DNA from: Phymorhynchus buccinoides
Lineage: Eukaryota; Mollusca; Gastropoda; Neogastropoda; Raphitomidae
Assembly: GCA_017654935.2 (NCBI GenBank)
Contig: CM065680.1
Location: forward strand, 36,209,666-36,273,665
Direction: 5' to 3'
DNA length: 64,000 nucleotides
Shown here piece after piece: positions 22,583 through 33,849 of this stretch. Every line of letters begins with the position of its first letter. Within the stretch, counting starts at the first letter, position 1. Position numbers and translations under genes: made by a program. The notes below the pieces were generated by a model. That model was given only the letters and a program-made list of their open reading frames with translations, was not told the DNA's origin and searched no databases.

Positions 22583-23195
22583 TGCCCACTCAATCGCATA
22601 TGCTTGTAATGAAGGTTCGCATAAACCATTTTTTTTGGTTTAAATTAATGCATCGTATATAAAACTACATATTTGTCAAATTTCTCTTTCGTTTGAAAGA
22701 TATACATTTTATTTCAAATGTGTATCATTATATCCAACAATGTTTTTTTAATAGGTATTCCTAGCAAAGACTGATATATGCTATTCCGAAGTCACAACAC
22801 CCAGTGCGTATTCAAATGATGAAGTGACGAAAACAGTCATAACAGAGTAGGTCAGGTTTAAATGCGAGCATGTCAGCAACTTGTTCATCTGATAGGTACT
22901 TTGAATGGCAAGCGTGTTGTCTTTTAAAGCCCCCAATGCTTGTTCCTATCATAATTTGACACACAAAAAGTTTTATCAAAGCAAACTATATATATATAAG
23001 AGGAAGGTTTAATGGTGTGCTTGTTTGTTTCTTCTTCAATTCTTGTACGTTTGTATTATCATAATTTGAGAGAAAAAGAGATATCTTGGATCATAAGCGC
23101 CAGGCTGTGATTCTCATGTGATGGGATGGGACAACAAAAGGGGAAAGTATGCCTACAACTACAAAGTAACACATTCCGCTCTATTGCTATAGTAT

Positions 23196-23735
23196 TGCTT
23201 TGGGCATATCCCTTTCTAATGATATGTTACATTTGACAGTGCTCTTGTGCAATGCCAGATTGGACTTGGCCCATTCTAATCAAATGCTATGTCAAGTTGG
23301 ACATTTCCGTATTCTGATGATATGTTGCGTTGCACAACTGTTTCCTTCCTTATGCTATGTTACATTGGACACCGCCTGTTTTGGTACAATGTTCTGTTGG
23401 AGACTGCTCGTTTCTAATGATATGTTCCTGTGACATTAATGCTATGTTATGTTTGATCATGCCTGTTTATGATTCTATGGTATTTTGGATACTAGCTCTT
23501 TCTAATGCTTTGCTATGTTGGATATTGGCCCTGTCTAATGCTATGCTGCGTTCAACTGGTCCATTCTAATGCTATATTAAGTCGGACACTGTACTGTCCT
23601 TTTCTTATCATATGTTACATTGAATGTCATATTGGACATTGTCCGCTTGTAATACTATGTTGGAGAATGCCCCTATATCTAATGCTATATTGGGGTTGAA
23701 ACTACTTCTTTCTAACACTATGCTGTGCTGGACCC
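23196..23735. repeat. Degenerate minisatellite, ~33-bp unit
   Basis: Repeated motif of the form TTCTAATGCTATGTT followed by RYRTTGGACAYTGCCC. The unit is clearest as 33 bp in the related copy at 32,870-32,985. It precedes a GT-rich tract at about 23,737-23,970. Confidence 0.75.
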
Positions 23736-24132
23736 TTGTGTGTGCGTACGTGCGTGCGTGCGTGCATGCGCGCGCGTGCTTGTGCGTGTGTGTGTGTGCG
23801 TGTGTGCGTGTGTGTGCGCATGTGTGTGTGCGTGTGTGCGTGTGCGCGCGCATGTGTGTGTTTCTGCGTGTGTATGTTTGTGTGTGTGTGTCTGTGTGTG
23901 TGTGAATGCGCATGCGCTCTCATGTGTGCGCGTGTGTGTACGTGTATGTGTGTGTGTGTGTGCGCGCGTCGCTGTCATGCTCAAAATTAATGAGTGCTTG
24001 TATGGGAGGAATATGTGCAAATGTACAATTTAAAAATATGTGTGTGTGTCAGAGTATGTTTGTGTTGGTGTTCTCATTATTTGATCATTCACATTGTCGG
24101 ATTTTAAAACATCTTCTCTGTTACTATTTCAG

Positions 24133-24174
24133 CGGCTACTCGACCACCCATTACGTTGCCTCCTAAAAAGGAAG
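24133..24174 (+). CDS. Linker exon B-L3
   Basis: A 42-bp exon, phase 1-1, acceptor CTATTTCAG, donor GTGAGATC, encoding ATRPPITLPPKKE. Confidence 0.82.
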
Positions 24175-24656
24175 GTGAGATCATCAATCTGCTTCATGAT
24201 TAAATATTTCGCTTTTTAATTCATATGTGCAAATGTGAATGATTATTTAAAGGAATCAAAAGGTGTATATTATTACAAGATTTGTTGGGTGTGGGGGGTT
24301 TTCCGTGTGTATTTGTATGACGTATCCTATTTCAAATGTCAAAAAGGATAGACAAATACAGTAATACAAACAAAGAATACAAATATGGAATTTGCATAAA
24401 TTATAAGGCTTTGTCAGCATAGAGTATAACATGTTAAACTGCTTAGAAGCAGTTTTTAGTTAGACAAACAAATTGCTTTTTCTCAATAGGGGGAAAAGCT
24501 GAAAGGTAACAATAAATCAACTAATTATTTAAGCCGTTGCTTAAAGAAATCCAAATCACAACCATATTACCAACTAAATAGGGCATTACTTGAAATAATG
24601 TTACTCTTGTCTTTAAAATTCGAAGTACACGCAACGCCACCTTTTTGTTGCCACAG

Positions 24657-25223
24657 GTTGTGCTGGATCCAGGGTCGATCTCGTCTTCATCCTGGATGCC
24701 TCCACCAGTGTCACTGAACCCAACTTTGAATTGATGAAGGGTTTCGTCAAAGACTTCCTGGAAATAGCTGACATTGACAGTGGCAACGTTCGGGTTGGTG
24801 TCATCATCTACAGCACAGAGGACCACGTGGAGTTCCAACTCAATTCTCACGGCACAAGAGCCGCAGTCAATGACGCCATTGACAACATCCCCTACCGTTA
24901 TGGCAGCACCAATACAGCCGACGCTCTGAAGACCATGAGGACTGAGATGTTCACCGCAGCCAATGGTGACCGTCCTGGGGTGGATAACATTTGCATCGTG
25001 ATCACTGATGGTGTGTCCAACATCAACTCACGTAGGACAGTCCCAGAGGCCGAAAAAGCACGAGGCCAGAACATCCACATCTATGCCATTGGCATTGGAC
25101 TGACGGATACCAGAGAGTTGGATGGCATCGCCAGCAAGCCAGTGGAGAAAAATCGATTTGCTGTCCAGGAGTTCAGTGAACTCCAAGGGTTGAGAGATCA
25201 GGTTTTCTCGGCATTCTGTCCAG
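24657..25223 (+). CDS. VWA-domain exon B3, with GC splice donor
   Basis: A 567-bp exon with acceptor TTGCCACAG. It opens GCAGSRVDLVFILDASTSVTEP, has VITDG and PEAEKARGQ, and keeps all metal-site residues. The 3' border is CCAG/GCATGT, so the donor is GC where B1, B2, B4 and B6 have GT. If the intron is not removed, the frame continues for 42 codons into the next exon and ends at the TAA at 25358-25360. This would give an alternative C-terminus (MYLSKCRE...VDSSFVPTGYK) with one extra Cys. Confidence 0.88.
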
Positions 25224-25349
25224 GCATGTATCTGTCCAAATGTAGGGAAACTGTTCATTCAGGAAGATTATGTCGTTGGTATGATTTGGGTTTTATTTTT
25301 ATAAATCAAGTATTGAGAGATTTAGTTGATTCAAGTTTTGTTCCCACAG

Positions 25350-25376
25350 GATACAAATAACCAGTTACTATGACAG
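25350..25376 (+). CDS. 27-bp microexon after B3 with in-frame stop
   Basis: Acceptor TTGTTCCCACAG, donor GTATGCTG, phase 1-1 like the YKPP microexons, but the codons read Tyr-Lys-TAA (stop at 25358-25360). Including it ends the protein after B3. Skipping it lets B3 splice to the 21-bp exon at 26189. It could be an alternative terminal exon, a regulatory stop exon or a decayed microexon. Confidence 0.6.
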
Positions 25377-25902
25377 GTATGCTGCGTGTGCAAAGCATTG
25401 TAGATTGATCCGAACGTATCTATTCACGGGAAAAGAATCATCTGAAAGGAATAGCTAAGTTTGTATGTTGCTGTCCAGAAGGGCAAGTCTAATGTCGGAA
25501 TTCTACTTGGTTTTCTCTGCCCAGAAGCGTGCATTTTTGTCGTGATTTTGTCCTCAACATTGCTAAACAATAATATCAACTGATTTCGATTACGATTTGG
25601 ATTGTCGCTAAAGTATTGTTTTTAAAGGGAACCTTTCCTTACGGTTTCAAATTTCATTTGAATTATGAATTTTAAAAAGGAAGACTGAAAGAGAAATAAT
25701 GTTGGTGCAGTAAAAAAACTCGTACACTTAAGAGGCAGCACAGTGATATAAAGATGATTTTTTGTCTCGGTAGTAATTGTTTTTTTCTTTTCCATGTCTT
25801 TTCTACATTTTAGGTGTATTTTCAGTTATGCTAATTGGACACATGGCTGCTCTTTCGAATAGATGTTTTCTGAATACTTTTTAATTGTTTGTTTCAAGAA
25901 TA

Positions 25903-26041
<139 letters not shown>

Positions 26042-26188
26042 GTTTTAATTGTTCAATACGTTGTCTAGAATTGTCCCGTGTTTGGGTTTTTTTACTTGTT
26101 TACTTTCCCACGTTTACCTGTTTTGTTTTGTGTTTTACTAATGTCACATTGAGACAAAATAATGAATGTTGCACAATTCATTCTACAG

Positions 26189-26209
26189 GACACCAACCAA
26201 AAACAACAG
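26189..26209 (+). CDS. 21-bp microexon (HQPKTT)
   Basis: Acceptor ATTCTACAG, donor GTATCTGT, phase 1-1, encoding HQPKTT between split Gly codons. The duplicate at 36084 keeps both splice sites and the frame with one replacement. Confidence 0.6.
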
Positions 26210-26627
26210 GTATCTGTGCATCATCGAAATACGTGTTCTAAAACGTATACTAAGACTGTATGTGTTCTACTTCGTACTCATTACTTGTTATGCATTTTCC
26301 GTTTTCACAATTTCTCAGGTAGAATTAGTATATCTAGGTAGAGTTAACAAGTACAAAGAATGTGCACATTTAGATGGAGTACCGTTTATAAACTAGTCAT
26401 ACTGTGCAGTGAAATAGGGACGTTTATATATACGTATCTTAACCTGTAAAGATTCAACAAGCAGAACAATGTGGTTCATTACCAAATTGTTTTTCACATC
26501 AAAATTACGCAGGTATATTTTAATTCTACCGGCTTGTGTGGACAATTCTAATTAATTTAATTGGATAGGGATATTAAGATGTTACTAAGTGATCTGTTTA
26601 AAAATGTGATCTCTATGTTTTGTTTCC

Positions 26628-26873
26628 TTAACCCGTTCACCGCCATTGTCGCATTTTTGCACTACAATGGTTTAACACCCATGTCACTAAAATGGCATCA
26701 AATCAGGGCCTATTATCCGAAGACCCTATTTTCTTAATTTTGGGAGGTAAGGATAGGCCTAATTTTATACACGTCACAAAGGAATTCCGAATATTGCAGA
26801 TTTTTTTTTCTCTACCCAGTTAAGTTTAATGGTATTTTTTTAAATAAAAAATGGCTGGCGGCGAAAGGGTTAA
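26628..26873. mobile_element. TTAA-flanked MITE, piggyBac-like target
   Basis: About 246 bp bounded by TTAA, with inverted ends TTAACCCGTTCACCGCC and GGCGGCGAAAGGGTTAA. It belongs to the same family as 36,412-36,645 in opposite orientation. The duplicated intron at about 36,740-36,755 lacks it, so this is a post-duplication insertion. TTAA targeting is typical of piggyBac-type elements. Confidence 0.75.
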
Positions 26874-27261
26874 AAATCGTTTTATGAGATTGAAATAGGT
26901 GTAGCTGGGTTTTGTTGCATATAAGTTCAGAGATGGGGCAAGAGAAGTCAAAGAGATACTTTTGTAGTCGTTGTTAATTTTAGTTATGTAGACCTTATTC
27001 GTAAAAACAGCTCCGTCTCTAAGCCTTCTATAACGACGAAGTCATACAATTTAGGTTTTAATTCAAACCAATTATCACTAGCCTAGTAGACCTACTTGGA
27101 CGACATTCAACCATGTCCCGTGTTTATCTTTCATGTCCTTAGTCAGCCATTTGACAGCTCACATTCGTCCATTCATTTTCTATGCTTGCTTTACTGAATA
27201 GGTGACATTTGTGCTGCTGGTTCCTCCATGTATGCCAAATGTGTGGTGCATTTGGGCATGA

Positions 27262-27321
27262 TTTGTGTGTATGTATGTGTGTGCGTGTTTGTGTTTGTTT
27301 GTTGTGTTGTGCGTGCGTGCA

Positions 27322-27397
<76 letters not shown>

Positions 27398-27421
27398 TGT
27401 GTGCGCGCGTGTGCGCGCGTG
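27262..27421. repeat. (GT)n microsatellite
   Basis: A GT tract with GC interruptions ending about 50 bp before the linker acceptor at 27472. The related tract at 37,190-37,320 holds the same position. Confidence 0.95.
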
Positions 27422-27472
27422 TAGAAATATTTTAGAATGACATAGCTGAACCCCTTGATATTCTGTTTTCAG

Positions 27473-27514
27473 TTGCCACTCTACCACTCATTACGTTGCC
27501 ACCTAAAAAGGAAG
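27473..27514 (+). CDS. Linker exon B-L4
   Basis: A 42-bp exon, phase 1-1, acceptor CTGTTTTCAG, donor GTAAGATG, encoding ATLPLITLPPKKE. Leu replaces the usual second Pro. Confidence 0.82.
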
Positions 27515-27734
27515 GTAAGATGTCTTATTGCTTTCAGATTAGTTCCAAAAGCGAAAACGATTGCATTGAAGATAAACCTAAATGCAAAGAAACTACGCAT
27601 TGAAATACAATCAGCCCTTAATGTATGTACACTATACTATTGTACCAAATGTTTTGTATTCTTCTTCTTCGATCGCTCAGACAGTTTCCTGTCTACTATG
27701 AACGCAAATGCGACATGCTGTCGTTATGTGCCTA

Positions 27735-27990
27735 ACTAAGAAATAGTTAGGCCCAGCAAGTCCGACTTCGGATGAAGAAATGTTTTTTGAAAGTGTTTCG
27801 TGAAAAAAGGCAGGAAAATGGACTGGTAAGGCAGAAAGATAGTGAGATGGCAGTAAGCAAAGGGAAAAGGCAGAGTCAAAGAGAGTAACAGATTAGAGGA
27901 AGTTACAAGCACAGAACTTCCAGAAGGTGGGGGAACTATTTATACAAAAGACCCCCCCTGGTATCCCCACGGGGGGAAATGTTTTGTATG
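27735..27990. repeat. Intronic repeat with CCCCCC/GGGGGG hairpin
   Basis: Contains AGGCAGAAAGATAG and AAGGCAGAGTCAAAGAG, then a short perfect hairpin of six C and six G around TGGTATCCCCAC (about 27,952-27,976). Related copies lie at about 37,640-37,900, inverted at 41,550-41,830, and as a fragment at 1-110. Confidence 0.6.
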
Positions 27991-28480
27991 AAGTAGTCTT
28001 TAATTTTAAAGCATGGTCAGAAGGAAATCGTGTTTGTGTTTGGTCGCCTGTCTGTCTGTCCACCAGTGTGTCTGTCTGTCAGGCTGCAAAATAGAAAACT
28101 GTATACTATGCCTTATTCAGATATAGCCCTGGATATGTTTGACAAGTGGTGCCAATTACTTACCATCAACTATTAAGATTTAGCCCAACTCTTGTGTTTG
28201 GATACTTTGGCAAAGAGCTACCAATAATGAATTAGTTGTTCAGATAAATACATATTCTTATCTTATTATGATTACACAAGAAATCAATAATTACGCTGAT
28301 TGCACTGTGCTCCATTGCATCATTGATTGCACAATATGTTAGTGAGACATAATTGAGATGATAGAAATGAATCTGATGTTGAAATGATCATCTTTGATAT
28401 TCTACAGAAATATCAAAGCCACTCTGTACAGACAGAATTATGCATATGTGTGTACGCCCTTGTGTATGTATGCACTACAG

Positions 28481-29047
28481 GTTGTGCTGGGGGTCAGGTC
28501 GATCTCGTCTTCATCCTGGATTCCTCCACCAGTGTCACAGGACCCAACTTTGAATTGATGAAGGGTTTCGTCAAAGACTTCCTGAAAATCGCTGACATCG
28601 ACAGTGGCAACGTTCGGGTTGGTGTCATCATCTACAGCACAGAGGACCACGTGGAGTTCCAACTCAATTCCCACGGCACGAGAGCTGCAGTCAATGACGC
28701 CATTGACCAAATCCCCTACCGTTATGGCAGCACCAACACAGCCGACGCTCTGAAGACCATGAGGACTGAGATGTTCACAGCAGCCAATGGTGACCGTCCT
28801 GGGGTGGATAACATTTGCATCGTGGTCACAGATGGTGTGTCCAACATCAACTCACGTAGGACCGTCCCAGAGGCCGAAAAAGCACGAGGCCAGAACATCC
28901 ACATATATGCCATTGGCATTGGACTGACGGATACCAGAGAGTTGGATGGTATCGCCAGCAAACCAGTGGAGAAAAATCGATTTGCTGTCCAGGAGTTCAG
29001 TGAACTCCAAGGCTTGAGAGATCAGGTTTTCTCGGCATTCTGTCCAG
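28481..29047 (+). CDS. VWA-domain exon B4
   Basis: A 567-bp exon, phase 1-1, acceptor TGCACTACAG, normal donor CCAG/GTATGTG. It opens GCAGGQVDLVFILDSSTSVTGP and has DFLKIADIDS, AIDQIPYRYG and VVTDG. The Gln in AIDQI is shared only with B5. Metal-site residues and the cysteines are complete. Confidence 0.9.
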
Positions 29048-29180
29048 GTATGTGCTGCTCGTTGACAAGTTGTTTTTCCAGAATACATGTAGTCTGTGTT
29101 TCCTGACTTTTTGTTTTCGATTGTTGTCACATTTGAGTCTAAGGAGAATGCATTTTAGTGCTTTAAGTTTTTGCCTACAG

Positions 29181-29207
29181 GGTACAAACCACCAATTTCA
29201 AATGAAG
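29181..29207 (+). CDS. 27-bp microexon after B4 (YKPPISNE)
   Basis: Acceptor TTGCCTACAG, donor GTATGCAT, phase 1-1, identical coding sequence to the microexon at 22282. Confidence 0.75.
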
Positions 29208-29270
29208 GTATGCATACTTAAATTTGTAAAAGTTACATTTGCAACACATGCATGTACAAATGGCTGTTTT

Positions 29271-29272
<2 letters not shown>

Positions 29273-29356
<84 letters not shown>

Positions 29357-29361
29357 CACAC

Positions 29362-29401
<40 letters not shown>

Positions 29402-29408
29402 ACACACA
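29273..29408. repeat. (AC)n microsatellite
   Basis: An almost pure AC tract with a few AA/CC slips. It is the positional counterpart of 22,371-22,582. Confidence 0.95.
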
Positions 29409-29746
29409 CTGGCTACCCAACCGCTAATTTTTGTAATGAAGGTTGACACAAACCACATTTATGATATTAATTGAAATGCATCTGATATGTTGCAATAAAT
29501 ATTTCTAAAATTTCTGTTTCGTTTTGGGAAGCATTTCCCCCCAAAGCTGTACATTTGATTTCAAATATGTATAATTAAATCCAACAATTAAAAAAGAAAA
29601 AGATACAGCCTATAGGTATTGCTGGCAAATACGAAGATATGCTACTCCACAGTCACAACACGCAGTGCATATTCAAATGATGAAGTGACGAAAACATAAC
29701 AGAGTGGGCCAGGTTTAAATGTGAGCATAAAATAAAATAATAATTG

Positions 29747-30152
29747 TGATGGTGCATGGGAAAACCTACATAAGTCGCTCAGAATGTTTTTTTAGCAAAA
29801 GCCAAAAATAGTCAACAACCTCCAAAATATCGATGTTCTATTTAGGGCATATCTATGTCTATTTTTATGTATTCTATCAGTATCCACAACATGAAAGACG
29901 ATTCTGAATTATTTCTTTGTTTATTTGATTGATTTTTATATAAAGTCAATAGAAACAAAGAGGCAAAATTACATCTACTATATCCACTTTCTGCACATGA
30001 TCTCTCTCGAATGCCAAACTTCAAATAATTATAAAATAAAAACTAGACAATATAACTCAATTCGGTTTCCTGTGTCTCTGCACCTTGATGAAAAATTAAA
30101 ATCGCAATTTATGCCCAAATTCCATTATGTCTGGTTTTCCCATGCACCATCA
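29747..30152. mobile_element. 406-bp MITE with 20-bp terminal inverted repeats
   Basis: The left end TGATGGTGCATGGGAAAACC (29,747-29,766) is the exact reverse complement of the right end at 30,133-30,152. The interior has no coding capacity. The paralogous intron at about 22,860-22,890 runs through without it, which gives an empty site. The superfamily is not determined. Confidence 0.75.
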
Positions 30153-30369
30153 TATATTCATCTGTGAGATATTTTGAATGGCAAGCGTGTTGTCTTCGAG
30201 CCCTCAATGCTTGTTCCTATCATAAATTGAGAGAAAGAAAGGGATCTTGGATCATATGCACCAGGCTGTGATTCTCATGTGATGGGGGTGGGACAACAAA
30301 AGGAGAAAGTAGGCCTACAACTACAAAGTAACAGTCGGTCCCAATGTATTGCTAAATTATTGCATTGGG

Positions 30370-30518
30370 CACACCCCTTTCTAATGCTATGTTACATTTG
30401 ACACTGCTCTTTTCTTGTGCAATGCTCGATTGGACTTGGCCTATTCTAATCAAATGCTATACTATGTCAAGTTGGACTTTGCTGTATTCTGATGATATGT
30501 TACGTTGCACACCGCTCC
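30370..30518. repeat. Minisatellite, left part (~33-bp units)
   Basis: Aligns to 23,211-23,335 of the earlier array (TGCTATGTTACATTTGACACTGC, then GATTGGACTTGGCC). It breaks off near 30,518 and resumes near 32,420. Confidence 0.7.
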
Positions 30519-32419
30519 CTTTTTGGCTCAATCGTGTTGACGAAGTGAGTCTATGTTGTCATGATTGTTCAGGGTGGGGGTGGGGTGGGGGTGGTTGTTT
30601 TGCATCCGTGGTCTAAACTTTAACGTTGGCTTTTTCTCGGGAACTAGAAGGTGTACATTGTTCAAACTATGCATGCACATAAACACGTGCCAAAAGGTTA
30701 AGCAACCCCTCTTTGAAATCCACAACAAAGAATTTCATAACTCATAAATCCAAAGTGAACTTAAAGAATCATTTAATTCTTTCTCATTTACACTAAGACG
30801 AGTCTCGGCTATGTGCTAAATTAAAAAAAGTACCCAAAATGTCAAATCAAAGTAACCAATTTTGTTCTGCAAAGATGGTGACTCATTTTCACCATTTAAC
30901 TTCTGAACAAGTTTGACTTTGGAAGCCCACAGAGAACAAAATAGAGATGTGTTGCCGATTTTTTCACTGAGATTATAAGTAAAATAATCGCTTCTCTCTC
31001 AGTTTTGCACATATTGTGTCAATTGTGTTGCGCTATGTGCTGTCATTAACGAATGTAAATTCCCCACTATTTTACATGCAGCAAATAGGCTTTTATTGCT
31101 CCAAATTGTTCCATCCTTCTTGTACAGCATTTGTGAGCTAAACCACCTTGTTTGGCATTGAGTGGTTATTTGGCCATGATGGCTCTCTACAACATGTCCC
31201 TTAAATGTTCAGTCACTTTGACACGTGTAGATTGTGCTGGCTAGCCTTTACAGACAATTATGCTCGCGTTTTTGAATGTCAACTCTTGCAGTGTATTGGA
31301 CTGTTGAGCACTTGAAAGAGCCTGTCTCACACAGTGTCATTGACTGACTTTCTCGCGTTGTCATTCCAAAACGAGCAGTGCTAGCTGACCATAACTGCCT
31401 TGTCTGAACAGAGCCTACTCTCTGCCACATCTGTATTAATTTTTTTCTGGTTGTGATATGTCTGATGTAATAAGAGAGCAGCCTTAAAATGTGCATCAAG
31501 CTTGACTTTTTACAAAGGGTACCCTAACATTGGTGTGGGCGTTACCCACAACGTAATTTGCATGTAAACAAAGTGAAGTTTTGCATGCAGGTCAGTAAGT
31601 AAATAGGCTAAATTTGTAATGATTTACAAAATCTGTGCCAATCACCCAAAGACTTGTGTTGCAAAAGGTTGCTTAACTTTTTCACTCCAGTTTAGATGTT
31701 TATGCAAGCTTTCAAGAAAGATTATTTGCATAATAAAAATTAACCAAGTTGACCTTTGACCTTTAACATGCAATTTTTGTCTTGGCCATATCTTTCACAT
31801 TTTCACAGTTACGCTCCCCAAATTTGGCATGTTGTTGTATTAGCTTAAGGTGATAAGGTATGCAGGGTGATTTTTACCATATTGGCCTTAACCTTGACCT
31901 TTGACCTTGAACATCGTTAATTATTTGCGTGGGCCAAATCTTTTACATTATGGCAGATACAGTTTCCAAATTTACCAAGTAAGTAGACTAGCTTTAGATC
32001 GTATGGAATGCTACGTATTGTTGACCTCGGTGACCATGATGACCTTGACCTTTGACCTTGGATTTTTGTCTGTCACAATATCACATGAACTGCTGCGCAG
32101 AATCGCTTAAAAAAGTTATGGTGGTATACCACATCAAGCTCATATGTGTCCAGTATACAAATTGTACCCCTTGACCTTTGACCTTTAGGGGGTGTTTGAA
32201 AGTGAACAATCTGGCATTTAGATCTATCTCCAAAACATACAGCGAGTAGGCCTACCAATTTATTTGTGTCCAGTGTCTTTTTTTATATATGATTTACAGA
32301 ATATGCAAATCAAAGTATTTCTGTTTTTTGGTATCGAGTTTATGTGAAAGTACACATTCTGGCATTTACATCTATCCCCCAAATCTCAAAGCGAGTGAGC
32401 CTTGCAGGCTTTGCCTCTT
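30519..32419. mobile_element. ~1.9-kb insertion splitting the minisatellite, unidentified
   Basis: Compared with the earlier copy, which is continuous around 23,340, about 1.9 kb is inserted here. It has no long coding frame. It contains a G-rich stretch (about 30,572-30,596), unique AT-rich sequence, and from about 31,740 a ~145-bp degenerate repeat carrying TGACCTTTGACCT. Terminal repeats and a target-site duplication were not found, so the element class is open. Confidence 0.5.
31750..32184. repeat. Four TGACCTTTGACCT boxes in a ~140-bp degenerate repeat
   Basis: Exact TGACCTTTGACCT occurs at 31750-31762, 31895-31907, 32046-32058 and 32172-32184, with spacings of 145, 151 and 126 bp. Its complement AGGTCAAAGGTCA is the ideal DR1 site bound by RXR, HNF4 and COUP-TF nuclear receptors. 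Text around the boxes also repeats (for example CCAAATTTGGCATG and CCAAATTTACCAAG). The binding function is a prediction only. Confidence 0.7.
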
Positions 32420-32985
32420 ATTTATACTATGTTACATTGGAAACCACCTGTTCTGGTGCAATGTTATGTTGAAGACTGCTCTTTTCTAATGGTGTTCTTG
32501 TGACACTGATGCTAGGTTATGTTTGATCATGCCTGTTTATGATGCTATGGTATGTTGGATACTAACTCTTTCTAATGCTTTGCTATGTTGGATATTGGCC
32601 CAATGCTATGCTGCGTTCAACCCTGGCCCATTCTAATGCTATATTAAGTCGGACACTGTACTGTCCTTTTCTTATCCTATTGAATGTCACATTGGACATT
32701 GTCCCTTTATAATGTTATCTGATGTTGCACAATGCCCCAATATCTAATGTTATATTATGTTTGAAACTACTATTTTCTAACACTATACTGTGCTGGACAC
32801 CACCCTTTGCCAAAGCAATGCCACGATGGACACTGTCTCTTCACTGATGTGATGTTGTTTTGGACAGTGCCCGTTTCTAACGCAATGTTGCGTTGGACAT
32901 TGCCCGTTTCTAACGCTATATTACATATGACACTGCTCCTTTGTAAGGCTACATTATGTTAAACGTTGCCCCTTTGTTGCTTTGG
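32420..32985. repeat. Minisatellite, right part (~33-bp units)
   Basis: Resumes the array interrupted at 30,518. The clearest units are near 32,870-32,970 (CGTTTCTAACGCAATGTTGC, then GTTGGACATTGCC; 33 bp). Confidence 0.75.
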
Positions 32986-33224
32986 TAGGGGAAGACGGGG
33001 TAAAAAGCGCATGGGCGGGTAAGAAGCCCACCCCAATTATCTCATGAAATAAAGAAAATTTCAGTCTCATTTTGCCCATGAGACTACGCTCATTTCAGTC
33101 TCATTTTGCCCATGAGACTACGCTCGTCTCATGGGCAAAATGAGACTGACATTTTCTTTATTTCATGATATAATTGGGGTGGGCTTCTTACCCGCCCATG
33201 CGCTTTTTACCCCGTCTTCCCCTA
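32986..33224. mobile_element. 239-bp hairpin MITE (GGGGAAGACGGGG family)
   Basis: Almost the whole element is an inverted repeat. TAGGGGAAGACGGGGTAAAA at the left end is mirrored by the right end, and both arms continue through CCCACCCCAATTAT to CATGAGAC at the centre. The TA dinucleotide at each end suggests a Tc1/mariner-type target. Related copies are at 61,340-61,438 and 62,448-62,609. Confidence 0.8.
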
Positions 33225-33413
33225 CGTTATAAACTGCTGACAATTGAATTGCTAGTGAAATATTTATAGACGCGTCTGTAATGCACTTTTCCATTTATTT
33301 TAACCCGTCCTTAGCAACTGTTCTTATCACTGGTCATTCCTCCCCCCCCCCCCCCTCCCCTTCAAGCCCCCTTTGACTTAAGCATCTTCCTACAAGTTGT
33401 GGTGTTGTTTGTT

Positions 33414-33429
33414 TTTGTGTGTGTATGTG

Positions 33430-33494
<65 letters not shown>

Positions 33495-33626
33495 CTGTGT
33501 GTTTCTGTGTGTATGTTTGTGCTTGTGCCTGTGTGGGCGTGAGTGCGCATGCGCTCTCACATGTGTGTGTGTGCGTGTGTGCGTGTGCGCGTGTGTGTGT
33601 GCGCGCGCGCGTGCGTGCGTGTGCAC
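33414..33626. repeat. (GT)n microsatellite
   Basis: A compound GT tract with GC-rich end. It lies upstream of linker B-L5, as the tract at 23,737-23,970 does for B-L3. Confidence 0.95.
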
Positions 33627-33784
33627 TGCTATAGTGCACACAATTAATGAGTGCTTGTATCGGAGGAATATGTGCAAATGTACAACAACAAATGTGTGTG
33701 TCAGAGTATGCTTATGTTGTTGTTCTTGTTGTTTAATCATTCACATTGTCGGATTTTAAAACATCTTCTCTGTTACTATTTCAG

Positions 33785-33826
33785 TGGCTACTCAACCACC
33801 CATTACGTTGCCTCCTAAAAAGGAAG
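33785..33826 (+). CDS. Linker exon B-L5
   Basis: A 42-bp exon, phase 1-1, acceptor CTATTTCAG, donor GTGAGATC, encoding ATQPPITLPPKKE. It is the duplicate of B-L3 with Arg replaced by Gln. Confidence 0.82.
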
Positions 33827-33849
33827 GTGAGATCATCAATGTACTTCAT

